Translations under genes and position numbers: made by a program
Notes under the pieces: model-generated
The model's input: the letters and a program-made list of their open reading frames with translations, nothing else
What the model was told of the DNA's origin: nothing
Database searches by the model: none
Source of the DNA: Candidatus Saccharimonadota bacterium
GTDB taxonomy: Bacteria > Patescibacteriota > Saccharimonadia > Saccharimonadales > Saccharimonadaceae
Assembly: GCA_028289095.1 (NCBI GenBank)
Contig: JAQGGY010000020.1
Coordinates: 1-50,460 of the forward strand
Length of the DNA: 50,460 nt
Direction of reading: 5' to 3'
Part shown: piece by piece, positions 16,225 to 24,904 of the stretch
How the letters are laid out: every line of letters starts with the position of its first letter
How positions within the stretch are numbered: position 1 is the first letter of the stretch

Positions 16225-17502
16225 ATGATGAAATTTATAATCCAATTTGCACTTGAGCGATACGTCGTCAAATACTTTAAAAAGCACCCAGAAGTTAAGT
16301 TAATTGTTGTTGCTGGCAGTGTCGGTAAAACAAGTACTAAGCGTGCTATCGCGACATTATTATCGCAGCGCTTTCGCGTTGTCATGGAAGAAGGTAATCA
16401 TAACACGCACCTTAGTGCACCACTGGCAATTTTGGGTATTGAATATCCTGACAATGTCAAAAATATTAAAGCGTGGATATCTGTTTTTCGTGCGGTTCGC
16501 GAACGCATTAAAATGCCTACCGGTACGGATGTGATTATTCAAGAAATCGGCGCTGATCATCCGGGTGATATTGCACATTTTGGTAAATATCTACACCCAT
16601 ACATTGGTGTTGTCACTGCTGTAACCCCTGAACATATGGAGTTTTTTAAAGATATGAACGCTGTTGCCGAAGAAGAATTGATGGCGGCTAATTTTTCAGA
16701 ACTGGCTATAATTAACCGTGATGATATCGAGGGCGAATATGCCAAGTTCTTGACGAACTCTAAACTAAATACGTATGGCACGACTGGTGTTGCAGAATAT
16801 CATTTCGAATCACAGAATTTTACGACAGAAAACGGCTACGAAGGATTAGTTATGACGCCTGAATACGAGCCTATTTCAACAACTGTTAAAGTGGTTGGTG
16901 AACATAGTTTGCGCCCAGTAATGGGTGCAGTCGCCGTTGCCTCAAAGATGGGGATGACCGTTGACGAGATTGCAGCCGGTCTAAAAATCATTACACCCGT
17001 TCCTGGTCGGATGAACATACTAAAGGGCCAAAAAAACACGATCATCATCGATGATTCGTACAACTCGAGTCCTATTGCAGCCAGTTCTGCTTTGCAGGCG
17101 CTATACAGCCTGCAGACACCGCAGCGCATAGCAGTGCTTGGTGACATGAATGAATTAGGTGAATTATCGATGAATGAACACGAAAAGCTCGGGAATATGT
17201 GTGACCCGAATCTATTAGCGTGGGTTGTGACTATAGGCGAAGAAGCCGAGAAATACCTTGCGCCAACTGCACGTCTGCGTGGTTGCCAGGTGCGGAGCTA
17301 TAAAACTGCCATCGATGCCGGTGCGTTTGTTCATAGCGTTCTAGAGGAAGGTGCGGCCGTACTGGTAAAAGGCTCGCAGGGCGGGATATATGCCGAAGAA
17401 ACGGTCAAGATATTATGCAACTTGGACCAGACCAATGAATTAGTGCGTCAATCTCCGAAATGGCTGCAGATAAAGGCCGATTTCTTTTCCAAGTTCTCGT
17501 AA
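16225..17502 (+). CDS. MurF-like Mur ligase family protein
   Basis: The 425-residue ATP-dependent ligase has the Mur architecture: P-loop GSVGKTSTKR at 31-40, the NHNTHLSAPL segment near 55, a central domain with TAVTPEHMEFF, and the C-terminal domain with PGRMNILKGQ, IIIDDSYNSSPIA and VLGDMNELG, all close to MurF (adds D-Ala-D-Ala to UDP-MurNAc-tripeptide). It lacks the usual N-terminal uracil-binding domain: the protein starts with about 25 residues before the P-loop, where full MurF has about 100. It is thus a shortened MurF-like paralogue, perhaps acting on another precursor. SD GGAGG lies 6 nt upstream. Cytosolic. Confidence 0.8.
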   Translation: MMKFIIQFALERYVVKYFKKHPEVKLIVVAGSVGKTSTKRAIATLLSQRFRVVMEEGNHNTHLSAPLAILGIEYPDNVKNIKAWISVFRAVRERIKMPTGTDVIIQEIGADHPGDIAHFGKYLHPYIGVVTAVTPEHMEFFKDMNAVAEEELMAANFSELAIINRDDIEGEYAKFLTNSKLNTYGTTGVAEYHFESQNFTTENGYEGLVMTPEYEPISTTVKVVGEHSLRPVMGAVAVASKMGMTVDEIAAGLKIITPVPGRMNILKGQKNTIIIDDSYNSSPIAASSALQALYSLQTPQRIAVLGDMNELGELSMNEHEKLGNMCDPNLLAWVVTIGEEAEKYLAPTARLRGCQVRSYKTAIDAGAFVHSVLEEGAAVLVKGSQGGIYAEETVKILCNLDQTNELVRQSPKWLQIKADFFSKFS

Positions 17503-17569
17503 CTATAAGCCGTATGGTAATCTAGATATAAAGATAAAACACAGTAAATTATAAGGGAGTAAATTGCAT

Positions 17570-18763
17570 ATGGATGATAGAGAAGATACCGGACAAACAC
17601 CAAAGCAACCTGAAACACCGCAGCAACCTGATACGCAACCGCAGCCGTTTGTTGTTCAGCAACCAGAGCGCAAGGTGCCTTATGCTTTTAATGCAAATGC
17701 CGAAGACACATCTAGGTCAGACGTCGTCGAAACGGGCGCGACTCCTACCGCTGCACCACGTAAAAGTAAAAAGGGTCTAATTATCAGTTTGATTGCTACC
17801 GCATTAGTATTGTTGGGCGCGGGCCTGGCTTATGTGTATTGGTACCAAAATCCGAACAAAGTAGTTTCCGACGCACTAATGAATGCAATCACTGCTAAAA
17901 CGGTGGCGTATACGGGCACTGTTACGACAGTCGGTACAACTAAATTGAACGTCACATTAAACGGTGACATGAATAGCGATGGCGGGACATTGAATGCTAA
18001 ATTTGCTTTTGATGCCGACGATCAAAAATATGCATTGGACGGCAATGCTGTTTTTGACGCTAAAAACGATTTGTACGTTAAGGTGCAGAATATTGATGGA
18101 TTGGTAAATAATTACCGTCGCGCAATACCTGCTGATTCGCAGATGCTATTCGATCAAATTATCGATAAAATAGATGACAAATGGGTAAAGATCAGTTCAG
18201 AAGATTTAAAAAGCTATGACATAGACCTTGCGAAAACGCGAAAATGTACGAATGACGCTGCACGTAAAATCCAAGACGACGCATCAACAAAAAACGAACT
18301 GACGAACGCATATAAAAAGCACCCGTTCATTACTATCGAGAAAAGCCTCGGTGCAAAAGACGGCAGCTTGGGGTATGAATTATCATCTAATCAGGAAGTT
18401 GCAAAATCGTTTGCAAAAGAATATAAAAATTCAGAGCTATACAAAACGCTCGTCAAATGCGATAGCAGCTTAGCTATGAAAGATGATGATATCGTCAAAA
18501 AGGCCGAGGAAAAGACAGGCGACAAGACGAATGTACAGTTGTGGGTGGACCGCTGGACACATCAGATTACTAAAGTATCTGTAAAGAATGATAACAACAA
18601 AGACCAAACTGTTAATGTTGCAATCGAACCAAAGTTTAATCATCCTGTGAAGATTACGACACCGAAAGAGTCGACGACGTTAGAACAGTTACAACAAGAC
18701 GTTATGAAACTGATACAATCCGCACAAACATCGCCTACCGATACGCCTGAAATGGGAGTATAA
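17570..18763 (+). CDS. Pro/Gln-rich single-pass protein with extracytoplasmic domain
   Basis: A 397-residue protein: residues ~1-65 are cytosolic, acidic and Pro/Gln-rich (many QQP repeats), a Lys cluster precedes one membrane helix near 70-92 (GLIISLIATALVLLGAG), and ~300 residues face outward. The ectodomain is Asp/Lys-rich, repeatedly beta-like (TVTTVGTTKLNVTLNGDM) with two Cys, and ends in LWVDRWTHQITKVSV. The 33810 gene has the same layout and a similar ending, so the two look like distant paralogues. Start choice: ATG 17570 (GGGAG 10 nt upstream) or TTG 17564 (4 nt). Function unknown; resembles LppX/LprG-like lipoprotein domains only in general shape. Confidence 0.72.
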   Translation: MDDREDTGQTPKQPETPQQPDTQPQPFVVQQPERKVPYAFNANAEDTSRSDVVETGATPTAAPRKSKKGLIISLIATALVLLGAGLAYVYWYQNPNKVVSDALMNAITAKTVAYTGTVTTVGTTKLNVTLNGDMNSDGGTLNAKFAFDADDQKYALDGNAVFDAKNDLYVKVQNIDGLVNNYRRAIPADSQMLFDQIIDKIDDKWVKISSEDLKSYDIDLAKTRKCTNDAARKIQDDASTKNELTNAYKKHPFITIEKSLGAKDGSLGYELSSNQEVAKSFAKEYKNSELYKTLVKCDSSLAMKDDDIVKKAEEKTGDKTNVQLWVDRWTHQITKVSVKNDNNKDQTVNVAIEPKFNHPVKITTPKESTTLEQLQQDVMKLIQSAQTSPTDTPEMGV

Positions 18764-18796
18764 CCCCGTCCTTTGTAACAGAGGCGCAAAGTTTGC

Positions 18797-18802
18797 TATA
18801 CT
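18797..18802 (+). promoter_or_regulatory. -10 box of leuS
   Basis: TATACT ends 9 nt before the leuS ATG, predicting a leader of two or three nucleotides. No Shine-Dalgarno is present, consistent with leaderless-type initiation. Confidence 0.6.
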
Positions 18803-18811
18803 AGCAGATAT

Positions 18812-21238
18812 ATGAAGCGCTATAATCCCTCTGATATCGAACCAAAGTGGCAATCATTTTGGGCTGACCAAAAAACGTTTGTTGCCGACAACAACTCTCC
18901 AAGGCAGAAATTCTATATTTCCGCTATGTTCCCATACCCAAGCGGCGCAGGTATGCACACTGGTCATGCATTCGAACATGCAATCGTCGACGCGATAGCC
19001 CGGTTCCAGCGCGCTCATGGCAAGAATGTTCTTAACCCGATGGGCTGGGATACGTTTGGGTTACCTGCAGAAAATTATGCAATTAAGACAGGTACAGCTC
19101 CGGCCGAAGTAACGAAAGTTAATATCGCAAACTTCAAGAATCAATTGAACCGACTAGGTGCAAGTATTGACTGGTCGCGCGAAATTAATACGACTGATCC
19201 CGAATATTATCGATGGACGCAGTGGATATTTGCCAGGTTTTTTGAGCGTGGCTTAGCATATCAAAAAGAAAGTTTGCAGTGGTGGTGTCCGGTCGATAAA
19301 ACTGTATTGGCTAACGAGCAGGTAGAGAGTGGTAAGTGCTGGCGATGTGGTACTGAAGTTGTGAAGAAATCTATGAACCAATGGTTTTTCAAAATTACCG
19401 ATTATGCTGACGCGCTTCTTGATGAAATTCCCGACCTTGATTGGCCGGCGAAAATTAAGACCGCTCAAACTAACTGGATTGGCAAGTCTGTCGGTGCAGA
19501 GATAGAGTTTACTGTCGATGGCGTCGATGCGGTCATTACAGTATTTTCTACGCGTCCAGATACGCTATTTGGCGCGACTTTCCTTGTGCTTGCCCCAGAG
19601 CATCCACTAGCAAAACAATTGGCGGCAAATAAATTCAAGCAAAACGTCGAAGAATACATTGCTGATGCAGTGAAGAAATCTGAAATTGAACGCATGAGTG
19701 ATAATAAAGAAAAGACAGGTGTCTTTACGGGCAGTTATGCAATCAATCCTGCTAACGGTGAAAAGATGCAGGTTTGGATCGCGGATTACGTATTGTCGGG
19801 ATACGGAACGGGCGCGATTATGGCCGTGCCTGCACATGATGAACGCGACTTTGCATTTGCAGAGAAATATCACCTGCCAGTTGTCGAAGTAATTGATAAG
19901 CCCGATGATGAACCTGGAGTTTATCGCGGCGAAGGTGTCTTGATGAATAGTGGTGTTTTTGACGGCCGATCAAGTAGCGATATTCGTGAAGAGATTGCTG
20001 CGTGGCTAGAAGAAGAAAAAATTGGTCGGCCAAAAGTAACCTTTAAAATGCGTGATTGGCTGATTAGTCGTCAGCGTTATTGGGGTGCGCCAATACCGAT
20101 TATTCATTGTCAAACTCACGGTGCGGTCGCTGTTCCTGACGACCAATTACCAGTTGTGTTGCCAGAAATTGCTGATTACGCGCCAAAGGGTGACGGCAAA
20201 TCAGTGCTTGCTGGTATTTCTGGCTGGGTTAATACGACTTGCCCTACATGCGGCGAGCCTGCAAAGCGTGAAACAGATACGATGGATGGCTACGCGTGCA
20301 GTAGTTGGTACTTATTGCGCTACACCGATCCTAACAATAGTAATCAGGCTTGGGATCCTGTGATTACAAATGCCTGGTCGCCAGTTGATTATTACGTCGG
20401 CGGCGATCATGCGGTCGCACACTTGTTATATGTTCGTTTCTGGACGCATGTATTCAATGACATGGGATTAACTGAATTCAAAGAGCCGGTCAAAAAACTT
20501 GTTTATCACGGCTACATTAATGCCGAAGACGGCAGCAAGATGAGTAAAAGCAAGGGTAATACAATCGACCCATTGGAAGTAATTGATCAGGGGTATGGTG
20601 CTGATGCGTTGCGTACCTACTTGCTATTTATGGGTCCAATCGAACTAGATGCACCGTGGGATTCTCGAGGTATCGCAGGTATCTACCGCTTCTTGAACCG
20701 TGTTTGGGTATTAAATCAAGAATATCTTGAGGCAGAAAAGTCATTCACAACAAACGACGATGCTGTTCGTAGACTACAGCACAAGACGATACGCAAGGTG
20801 ACGGAAGATCATCATCGCCTCAGTTTTAACACCGCAATCTCTGCGTTAATGGAATACGTGAACGAATTATATAAGTTTAAAGTCGACGGTTTCTCTGACG
20901 ACGTTTGGTGCGATGCGCTTGGGACGCTTGCTCGATTGCTGGCTCCATTTGCACCTCATATGACTGCAGAAATTTGGCAACAGCTAGGTAATAGCAGTTC
21001 AATAGAGGAAGCTGGCTGGCCGCAATGGGATAGCGCACTGATCGTCAGTGACACACTGACGATCATCGTGCAGGTGAATGGCAAGTTACGCGCTAAATTG
21101 ACAGTGGCTGCCGATACGACTGCGGATGATGTGAAACAGCAAGCGATTGATGAGCCGAATGTCGTGAAATTCCTAGAAAACAAAGAACCAGCCAAGGTGA
21201 TTTATATCCCTGGCCGGCTCGTAAGTATCGTTGTATAG
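18812..21238 (+). CDS. leuS: Leucyl-tRNA synthetase
   Basis: The 808-residue class Ia synthetase charges tRNA-Leu. Seen: PSGAGMHTGHAFEH, the HIGH-type motif as HTGH, near residue 48; the zinc-ribbon-like WWCPVDKTVL with CWRCG near 150-175; an editing domain with TRPDTLFGATF near 250; a second Cys pair (CPTCG) near 478; the KMSKS loop as SKMSKSKGN near 573; and the anticodon-binding and C-terminal domains. Length is normal for the bacterial enzyme, slightly short. It is transcribed alone from its own near-leaderless promoter. A LysM-like membrane protein gene converges on it with a 4-bp gap. Confidence 0.97.
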   Translation: MKRYNPSDIEPKWQSFWADQKTFVADNNSPRQKFYISAMFPYPSGAGMHTGHAFEHAIVDAIARFQRAHGKNVLNPMGWDTFGLPAENYAIKTGTAPAEVTKVNIANFKNQLNRLGASIDWSREINTTDPEYYRWTQWIFARFFERGLAYQKESLQWWCPVDKTVLANEQVESGKCWRCGTEVVKKSMNQWFFKITDYADALLDEIPDLDWPAKIKTAQTNWIGKSVGAEIEFTVDGVDAVITVFSTRPDTLFGATFLVLAPEHPLAKQLAANKFKQNVEEYIADAVKKSEIERMSDNKEKTGVFTGSYAINPANGEKMQVWIADYVLSGYGTGAIMAVPAHDERDFAFAEKYHLPVVEVIDKPDDEPGVYRGEGVLMNSGVFDGRSSSDIREEIAAWLEEEKIGRPKVTFKMRDWLISRQRYWGAPIPIIHCQTHGAVAVPDDQLPVVLPEIADYAPKGDGKSVLAGISGWVNTTCPTCGEPAKRETDTMDGYACSSWYLLRYTDPNNSNQAWDPVITNAWSPVDYYVGGDHAVAHLLYVRFWTHVFNDMGLTEFKEPVKKLVYHGYINAEDGSKMSKSKGNTIDPLEVIDQGYGADALRTYLLFMGPIELDAPWDSRGIAGIYRFLNRVWVLNQEYLEAEKSFTTNDDAVRRLQHKTIRKVTEDHHRLSFNTAISALMEYVNELYKFKVDGFSDDVWCDALGTLARLLAPFAPHMTAEIWQQLGNSSSIEEAGWPQWDSALIVSDTLTIIVQVNGKLRAKLTVAADTTADDVKQQAIDEPNVVKFLENKEPAKVIYIPGRLVSIVV

Positions 21239-21242
21239 CGAG

Positions 21243-21626
21243 TTAGCGTTTTTTTACTTCCGCTGGAATGACAAATGTTTCATTTACTTGAATGACCTTG
21301 TCTGAAAGGATGTCTATATTCTCTGGACTAGTGCGTATATGTTCTTTGACGAGGTTAAAGTCTACGGAATTAATACCTGCGACTTTGCTTGTGACTGCAT
21401 CAAGGCCCTCGTTCTGCTGAACTGTATAAGTGGTTGTCGTGTCGGAGTATTCTATAGGGGTGATGATGCGATCGACAATATGTTCACCCGCCTTAATGCC
21501 TGCAAATACGCCAACTACCGAGAGGGCGGCAGCGCCTACTGCGACACTCCGTCGGAGTGCGTAATTAGGGGTATCGATGTCGTGCATAGATTGTTCGTCG
21601 AGCATCGTATTCAGTAATTCAGTCAT
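21243..21626 (-). CDS. Single-pass membrane protein with LysM-like domain
   Basis: A 127-residue protein: an acidic cytosolic N-terminus (~25 residues), one membrane helix near 28-48 (SVAVGAAALSVVGVFAGI), and an outer domain of ~70 residues. That domain, TYTVQQNEGLDAVTSKVAGI through IDILSDKVIQVNETFVIPAEV, follows the LysM pattern (YTVQ-x-G-x-x-L, then V-I-Q, then IP), which binds peptidoglycan or chitin-like glycans. The usual GDTL turn is NEGL, so the match is loose. SD AAGGAA lies 9 nt upstream, and TATAAT (minus strand, 21653-21658) is the likely -10. Convergent with leuS. Confidence 0.65.
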   Translation of the reverse strand: MTELLNTMLDEQSMHDIDTPNYALRRSVAVGAAALSVVGVFAGIKAGEHIVDRIITPIEYSDTTTTYTVQQNEGLDAVTSKVAGINSVDFNLVKEHIRTSPENIDILSDKVIQVNETFVIPAEVKKR

Positions 21627-21688
21627 AAAATAATTTCCTTATTTATACTATCATTATAGCACTTATGTTTATAATTGTCAATATACCC

Positions 21689-21717
21689 TTGAGTAATAGG
21701 TGAAAGTTCGCTATAAT
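21689..21717 (+). promoter_or_regulatory. Promoter of the rpmF-nusB-rnc cluster
   Basis: TTGAGT (21689-21694), exactly 17 nt, TATAAT (21712-21717). The leader to rpmF is about 38 nt and includes a clear AAAGGAG site. It is divergent from the LysM-like gene's promoter. Confidence 0.8.
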
Positions 21718-21761
21718 AGCCCTAAGTTTTATTATAAATACCTATAAAAGGAGATCTTTCC

Positions 21762-21977
21762 ATGGGACAACCAAAAAAACAGAGTAGCCCGCGTAAAACC
21801 GGTACTCGCCGTAGCCACCTTGTATTAAAATTGGCACGCCGCGTTAACGGGACTTCACCTGTAAAAGTGAAGACTACTAAACGTGAAACTGGCAAAAAGA
21901 AATTAGTTGTAGCCGTAGAAGCGGTTAAAAAAGCAGTCGTTAAAAAAGCGGCACCAGCTAAAAAAGCGACAAAATAA
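21762..21977 (+). CDS. rpmF: 50S ribosomal protein bL32, with Lys/Ala tail
   Basis: A 71-residue very basic protein. The start GQPKKQSSPRKTGTRRSHLVLKL matches the bL32 N-terminus (PKK-x-x-S-x-x-R, then RRSH), which inserts into the large subunit. The zinc-binding Cys pairs of classical L32 are absent. The C-terminus is replaced by VVAVEAVKKAVVKKAAPAKKATK, a histone-H1-like Lys/Ala repeat not typical of L32. Strong SD (AAAGGAGA) and promoter. It heads a run of translation and RNA genes (nusB, Nudix, rnc, rpsP). The family call rests on the first 25 residues. Confidence 0.75.
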   Translation: MGQPKKQSSPRKTGTRRSHLVLKLARRVNGTSPVKVKTTKRETGKKKLVVAVEAVKKAVVKKAAPAKKATK

Positions 21978-22039
21978 CCCACCTACTATTCGTAGGCGTA
22001 TCTTAAACAACCCTAAGTAACAGAAAGAACCAAACCGCT

Positions 22040-22501
22040 ATGGCTTCTAACCGACACCTTGGACGTATCGTTGCACTACAAAGTCTGTACGAATATGAAT
22101 TTCGTATTCAGTCAGAGGATAAAACCGTAGATATCGATGAGATTCTAGGTCGCAACCTTGAACGTTACGAATCAGCAATTGACGACAAAGATTTTGTTAC
22201 TCGACTTGCGCATGGCGTACTGGACCAGCTTGCTGACCTTGATGCTCGGATCCAACCGATTGCACCTGACTGGCCAATCGAACAGATCGCGCGCATTGAT
22301 CGTACGATCCTACGCATGGGCCTTTACGAGTTACTACACCTTGCTGATATTGTTCCACCGAAAGTGGTTATTAACGAGGCTGTCGAACTGGCGAAAGCGT
22401 TTGGTTCTGATAATTCGAGTAAGTTTGTGAACGGCGTTCTAGGAACAGCTTTCCGTAACCTTATTGAAGGAAAATCAGACGATGCAGAATCCAAAGTTTG
22501 A
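22040..22501 (+). CDS. nusB: Transcription antitermination factor NusB
   Basis: The 153-residue all-helical protein matches NusB, which binds boxA RNA with NusE/S10 in rRNA antitermination. Seen: ASNRHLGRIVALQSLYEYEF (N-terminal RNA-binding helix), the central WPIEQIARIDRTILRMGLYEL, and PPKVVINEAVELAKAFGSDNSSKFVNGVLG, the most conserved stretch of the family. Length is normal. It follows rpmF by 62 bp with a small hairpin (CCTAC/GTAGG) between and no strong SD. The Nudix gene begins inside its last 20 bases. Confidence 0.93.
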   Translation: MASNRHLGRIVALQSLYEYEFRIQSEDKTVDIDEILGRNLERYESAIDDKDFVTRLAHGVLDQLADLDARIQPIAPDWPIEQIARIDRTILRMGLYELLHLADIVPPKVVINEAVELAKAFGSDNSSKFVNGVLGTAFRNLIEGKSDDAESKV

Positions 22502-22976
22502 ACGATTTAAAAAATATTTCAATCGACACAAGCCGTCGATCCAGGAAATTGTACGCGAACCGACTGCTGGTGGCATCGTTTTTCGGCGCGACAAAGACAA
22601 TAATGTCGAAGTATTGCTGATTCAAGACGCCAAAGATCGCTGGACAATTCCAAAAGGTCATATCGAGCCGGGTGAAACAGCCCAACAAACAGCAAAGCGT
22701 GAAATTGGTGAAGAAGCAGGTTTGCACGAAACAGAAGTACTCGGTTGGCTTGGAAAGATTCACTTTAGGTACCGCCGTGTCGATAAATTAGTATTGATGA
22801 CGACGCAAATTTATTTAGTGCGTGCTATCGGTGACACTAATGCTATCCAAAAAGAAGAGTGGATGAACGGGATTAAATGGTTTAAATTTAACGATGCATT
22901 AGATGAAATCGAATATGAAGATATCGGTAAACTGATGCTACTTGCTATGAAACGTATACGACAGGAGAATTTATAA
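22482..22976 (+). CDS. Nudix hydrolase
   Basis: The 164-residue protein has a complete Nudix box, GHIEPGETAQQTAKREIGEE followed by AGL, with the REIGEE metal-binding Glu residues in place. Nudix enzymes hydrolyse nucleoside diphosphates linked to another group; the long basic N-terminal helix (FERFKKYFNRHKPS) and TAGGIVFRRD resemble diadenosine polyphosphate or mRNA-cap-type hydrolases, but the substrate is not determinable. The start ATG 22482 has AAGGA about 10 nt upstream; a TTG at 22464 is less likely. It overlaps nusB by 20 bp and rnc by 1 bp, so translation is probably coupled. Confidence 0.9.
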   Translation: MQNPKFERFKKYFNRHKPSIQEIVREPTAGGIVFRRDKDNNVEVLLIQDAKDRWTIPKGHIEPGETAQQTAKREIGEEAGLHETEVLGWLGKIHFRYRRVDKLVLMTTQIYLVRAIGDTNAIQKEEWMNGIKWFKFNDALDEIEYEDIGKLMLLAMKRIRQENL

Positions 22977-23716
22977 TGAGCGGCATGCAAACAGCCCCCT
23001 ACCAAGATTTTGCGCGTGAGCATTTTGGGTTTGAATACGAAAATATCGACTTGTTGATTACTGCGTTGACACACCGTAGTTATGTCAACGAGCACAAAAA
23101 AAGTGTCAGCGAGCATAACGAACGATTGGAATTTTTAGGTGATGCAGTACTAGAACTGGTTGTGACCGACTATCTTTTTCGTCAGTTTACAGATGCCGAA
23201 GGAACGTTGACTAGCTGGCGCGCGTCACTAGTACGTACTGAAAGTATAGGCGAAGCGGGTGATAAATTAGGCTACGAACACTTACTGCGTATGAGCAAAG
23301 GTGAAAAGAACGGCAGCGTCCGGGCTAGGCAGCAGATTTTGGCAAATGCATTTGAAGCAGTTATCGGTTCGATCTATCTGGAGCGCGGCTATGATGACGC
23401 GGCGGTCTTTATTGAAAAGCACATCCTGTCAAAACTCGATACGATCCTAGCGTCGGGTAGCTGGCGCGATCCTAAATCACACCTTCAGGAAGTGTCGCAG
23501 CGAATTGATAATCACACGCCCGTATACAAGGTACTAGAAGAAGTTGGCCCTGATCATGACAAGATATTCACACTTGGAGTGTTCGTTGGTGACAAGTTGA
23601 TGGGTAAGGGTAGTGGGCCAAGTAAACAGACCGCCCAGCAAGTAGCGGCAAAGGCTGCACTGGAAACGTACGCAAAACAAACGAAACAGATTGACGCGAA
23701 CGCAAAAACAGTGTAA
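22976..23716 (+). CDS. rnc: Ribonuclease III
   Basis: The 246-residue dsRNA endonuclease processes rRNA and structured RNAs. The catalytic signature HNERLEFLGDAVLELVVTDY lies near residues 43-62, with the second acidic pair in ANAFEAVIGSIYLE. A C-terminal dsRNA-binding domain starts around DPKSHLQEVSQ (near 164) and ends QQVAAKAALETY. It overlaps the Nudix stop by one base (TAATG), preceded by AGGAG. It is followed by rpsP after 68 bp. All metal-binding Glu/Asp residues appear intact. Confidence 0.96.
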   Translation: MSGMQTAPYQDFAREHFGFEYENIDLLITALTHRSYVNEHKKSVSEHNERLEFLGDAVLELVVTDYLFRQFTDAEGTLTSWRASLVRTESIGEAGDKLGYEHLLRMSKGEKNGSVRARQQILANAFEAVIGSIYLERGYDDAAVFIEKHILSKLDTILASGSWRDPKSHLQEVSQRIDNHTPVYKVLEEVGPDHDKIFTLGVFVGDKLMGKGSGPSKQTAQQVAAKAALETYAKQTKQIDANAKTV

Positions 23717-23784
23717 ACTTGTTCAAGAACTAATAAAAATTCTATAATTAGATTTAAGAGTGAAGTAAAGGAAGTTTAAAGTTT

Positions 23785-24129
23785 ATGCTCGCAATTCGTT
23801 TGCAACGTGTCGGCCGTAAAGGATACCCAGTGTATCGTCTTGCCGTTCAAGAATCACAACGTCACCCATCAAGTGGTCGTGTAGTCGCCTATGTAGGTAG
23901 CTATAACCCACATACTAAGGACGCTAATGTCCAAGTTGAATTGGCACAGAAATATCTTGATAATGGCGCACAGCCAACACCTCGTGTCGTTAAACTGTTA
24001 AAAGACGCAGGTGTTAAGTTGCCTGATTGGGTTAAAGTAGGCGCACCAAAGACAAAGACGATTCGTAACGCAGAAAAACTACGCAAGAATCAGCCCAAAG
24101 AAGAAGCAGCCGAAGAATCAGCTGAATAG
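23785..24129 (+). CDS. rpsP: 30S ribosomal protein bS16
   Basis: A 114-residue small-subunit protein starting LAIRLQRVGRKGYPVYRLAV, the invariant S16 beginning, then VGSYNPHT and the C-terminal helix region LLKDAGVKLPDW. The tail is longer than usual and ends in an acidic EEAAEESAE stretch. AAGGAAG precedes the start by about 8 nt. A strong terminator follows, and the rimM gene often found downstream is absent; a GC-rich minus-strand gene occupies the place before khpA. Confidence 0.97.
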   Translation: MLAIRLQRVGRKGYPVYRLAVQESQRHPSSGRVVAYVGSYNPHTKDANVQVELAQKYLDNGAQPTPRVVKLLKDAGVKLPDWVKVGAPKTKTIRNAEKLRKNQPKEEAAEESAE

Positions 24130-24140
24130 CACTTCCTTAT

Positions 24141-24173
24141 ATAATAAAACGCCCGTCTAGGGCGTTTTATTAT
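24141..24173 (+). terminator. Strong terminator after rpsP
   Basis: A 14-bp perfect stem (ATAATAAAACGCCC with its complement) around the 5-nt loop GTCTA, with T-rich 3' arm. Its symmetry makes it usable on both strands. Confidence 0.92.
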
Positions 24174-24185
24174 TTGGATAGGTAA

Positions 24186-24208
24186 AACCCCGCTACGAGA
24201 GCGGGGTT
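24186..24208 (-). terminator. Terminator of the GC-rich gene
   Basis: AACCCCGCT and AGCGGGGTT form a 9-bp stem with a 5-nt loop, followed on the minus strand by TTTTAC. Two smaller hairpins (GTCGG/CCGAC and CTAGA/TCTAG) lie between it and the stop codon of the minus-strand gene, so the 3' UTR is unusually structured. Confidence 0.8.
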
Positions 24209-24270
24209 GGTGTCGGATACGCCGACGCGTTTGCTAGATATTGTCTAGCGGCAAGGAGAAATCAGTAGGC

Positions 24271-24837
24271 TTAGCGGTTGCCGCTTGTCACTAGCTCGTT
24301 CTTGTGCATGTCGTGAGCGCGGTTGAGGGCAAAGCGAGCACGGTCTGCACCGAGCTTGACTGCCTTGTCAAAGCGCACGTCCGTAAAGGACAGTTCGGCA
24401 CGTGCCTGGAAAATCGCTTCTGCGAGACGCGTGCGACCGGTGGTGGCCGTGTCGACTGCGACGGTCGGGAAGAAGTGAATGGTCTTCTCGGCGATCTTGC
24501 GCGCAACGCTATCAGCGGCGAGCGTGGTGACGTTGGTGCTTTCGAGCGCCCACTGAGCCTGCTTGATGCGGAAGCTGACGGCTTCTGCTTCACGCTTCTT
24601 TTTGGTCTCGGCGGCGACCCGTTCGCGTTCAACGATCTTCGGATCTCTGACGGCACCGAGCAGCGGGGTTTGCCAGCGGATCGGCTGGGGCTTCTGGTGG
24701 TTCAGAACGGGGCGATTGCCGCTGTGTGCGTTTGCACGAGCATCGGCGTTCTGTGATGCTTTCTTCGCGCGCTTGATCCTGAGCTGCTCTTCGGCAGGCA
24801 GGAGGACGTCGCTCTTGTTATTGGGACCCTTAGCCAT
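24271..24837 (-). CDS. Ala/Lys/Arg-rich helical protein, unknown, GC-rich coding
   Basis: The 188-residue product (start ATG 24837, AGGAG 7 nt upstream) is basic, soluble and largely helical, with Lys/Arg/Ala-rich runs (RIKRAKKASQNADARANAH, ERERVAAETKKKREAEA) and no Cys. I do not recognise it. Its coding sequence is clearly richer in G and C than its neighbours: two 60-base lines I counted give 55% and 65%, against 35-50% in rpsP and nusB, with preference for codons ending in C or G. This suggests recent acquisition or strong codon selection. It has a consensus promoter with a Crp-like box and a palindrome in its leader, and a structured 3' end. Confidence 0.75.
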   Translation of the reverse strand: MAKGPNNKSDVLLPAEEQLRIKRAKKASQNADARANAHSGNRPVLNHQKPQPIRWQTPLLGAVRDPKIVERERVAAETKKKREAEAVSFRIKQAQWALESTNVTTLAADSVARKIAEKTIHFFPTVAVDTATTGRTRLAEAIFQARAELSFTDVRFDKAVKLGADRARFALNRAHDMHKNELVTSGNR

Positions 24838-24878
24838 GATTTCTCCTAATTTGGAATACCAGTAAACTGGCTGCTTTA

Positions 24879-24891
24879 TCGGACCGTCCGA
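24879..24891. promoter_or_regulatory. Palindrome in the leader of the GC-rich gene
   Basis: TCGGAC-C-GTCCGA is a perfect 6-bp inverted repeat with one central base, lying about +7 to +19 from the predicted start site (near 24898, minus strand). Its position would let a bound protein block elongation or promoter clearance. Confidence 0.45.
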
Positions 24892-24904
24892 CAATGTTGA
24901 ATAC

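Noticed and set aside
24304..24865. Long plus-strand frames (150 and 100 codons) opposite the GC-rich gene
   Set aside because: They are antisense to a gene with SD, consensus promoter and terminator; high GC lowers stop frequency and creates such shadows.
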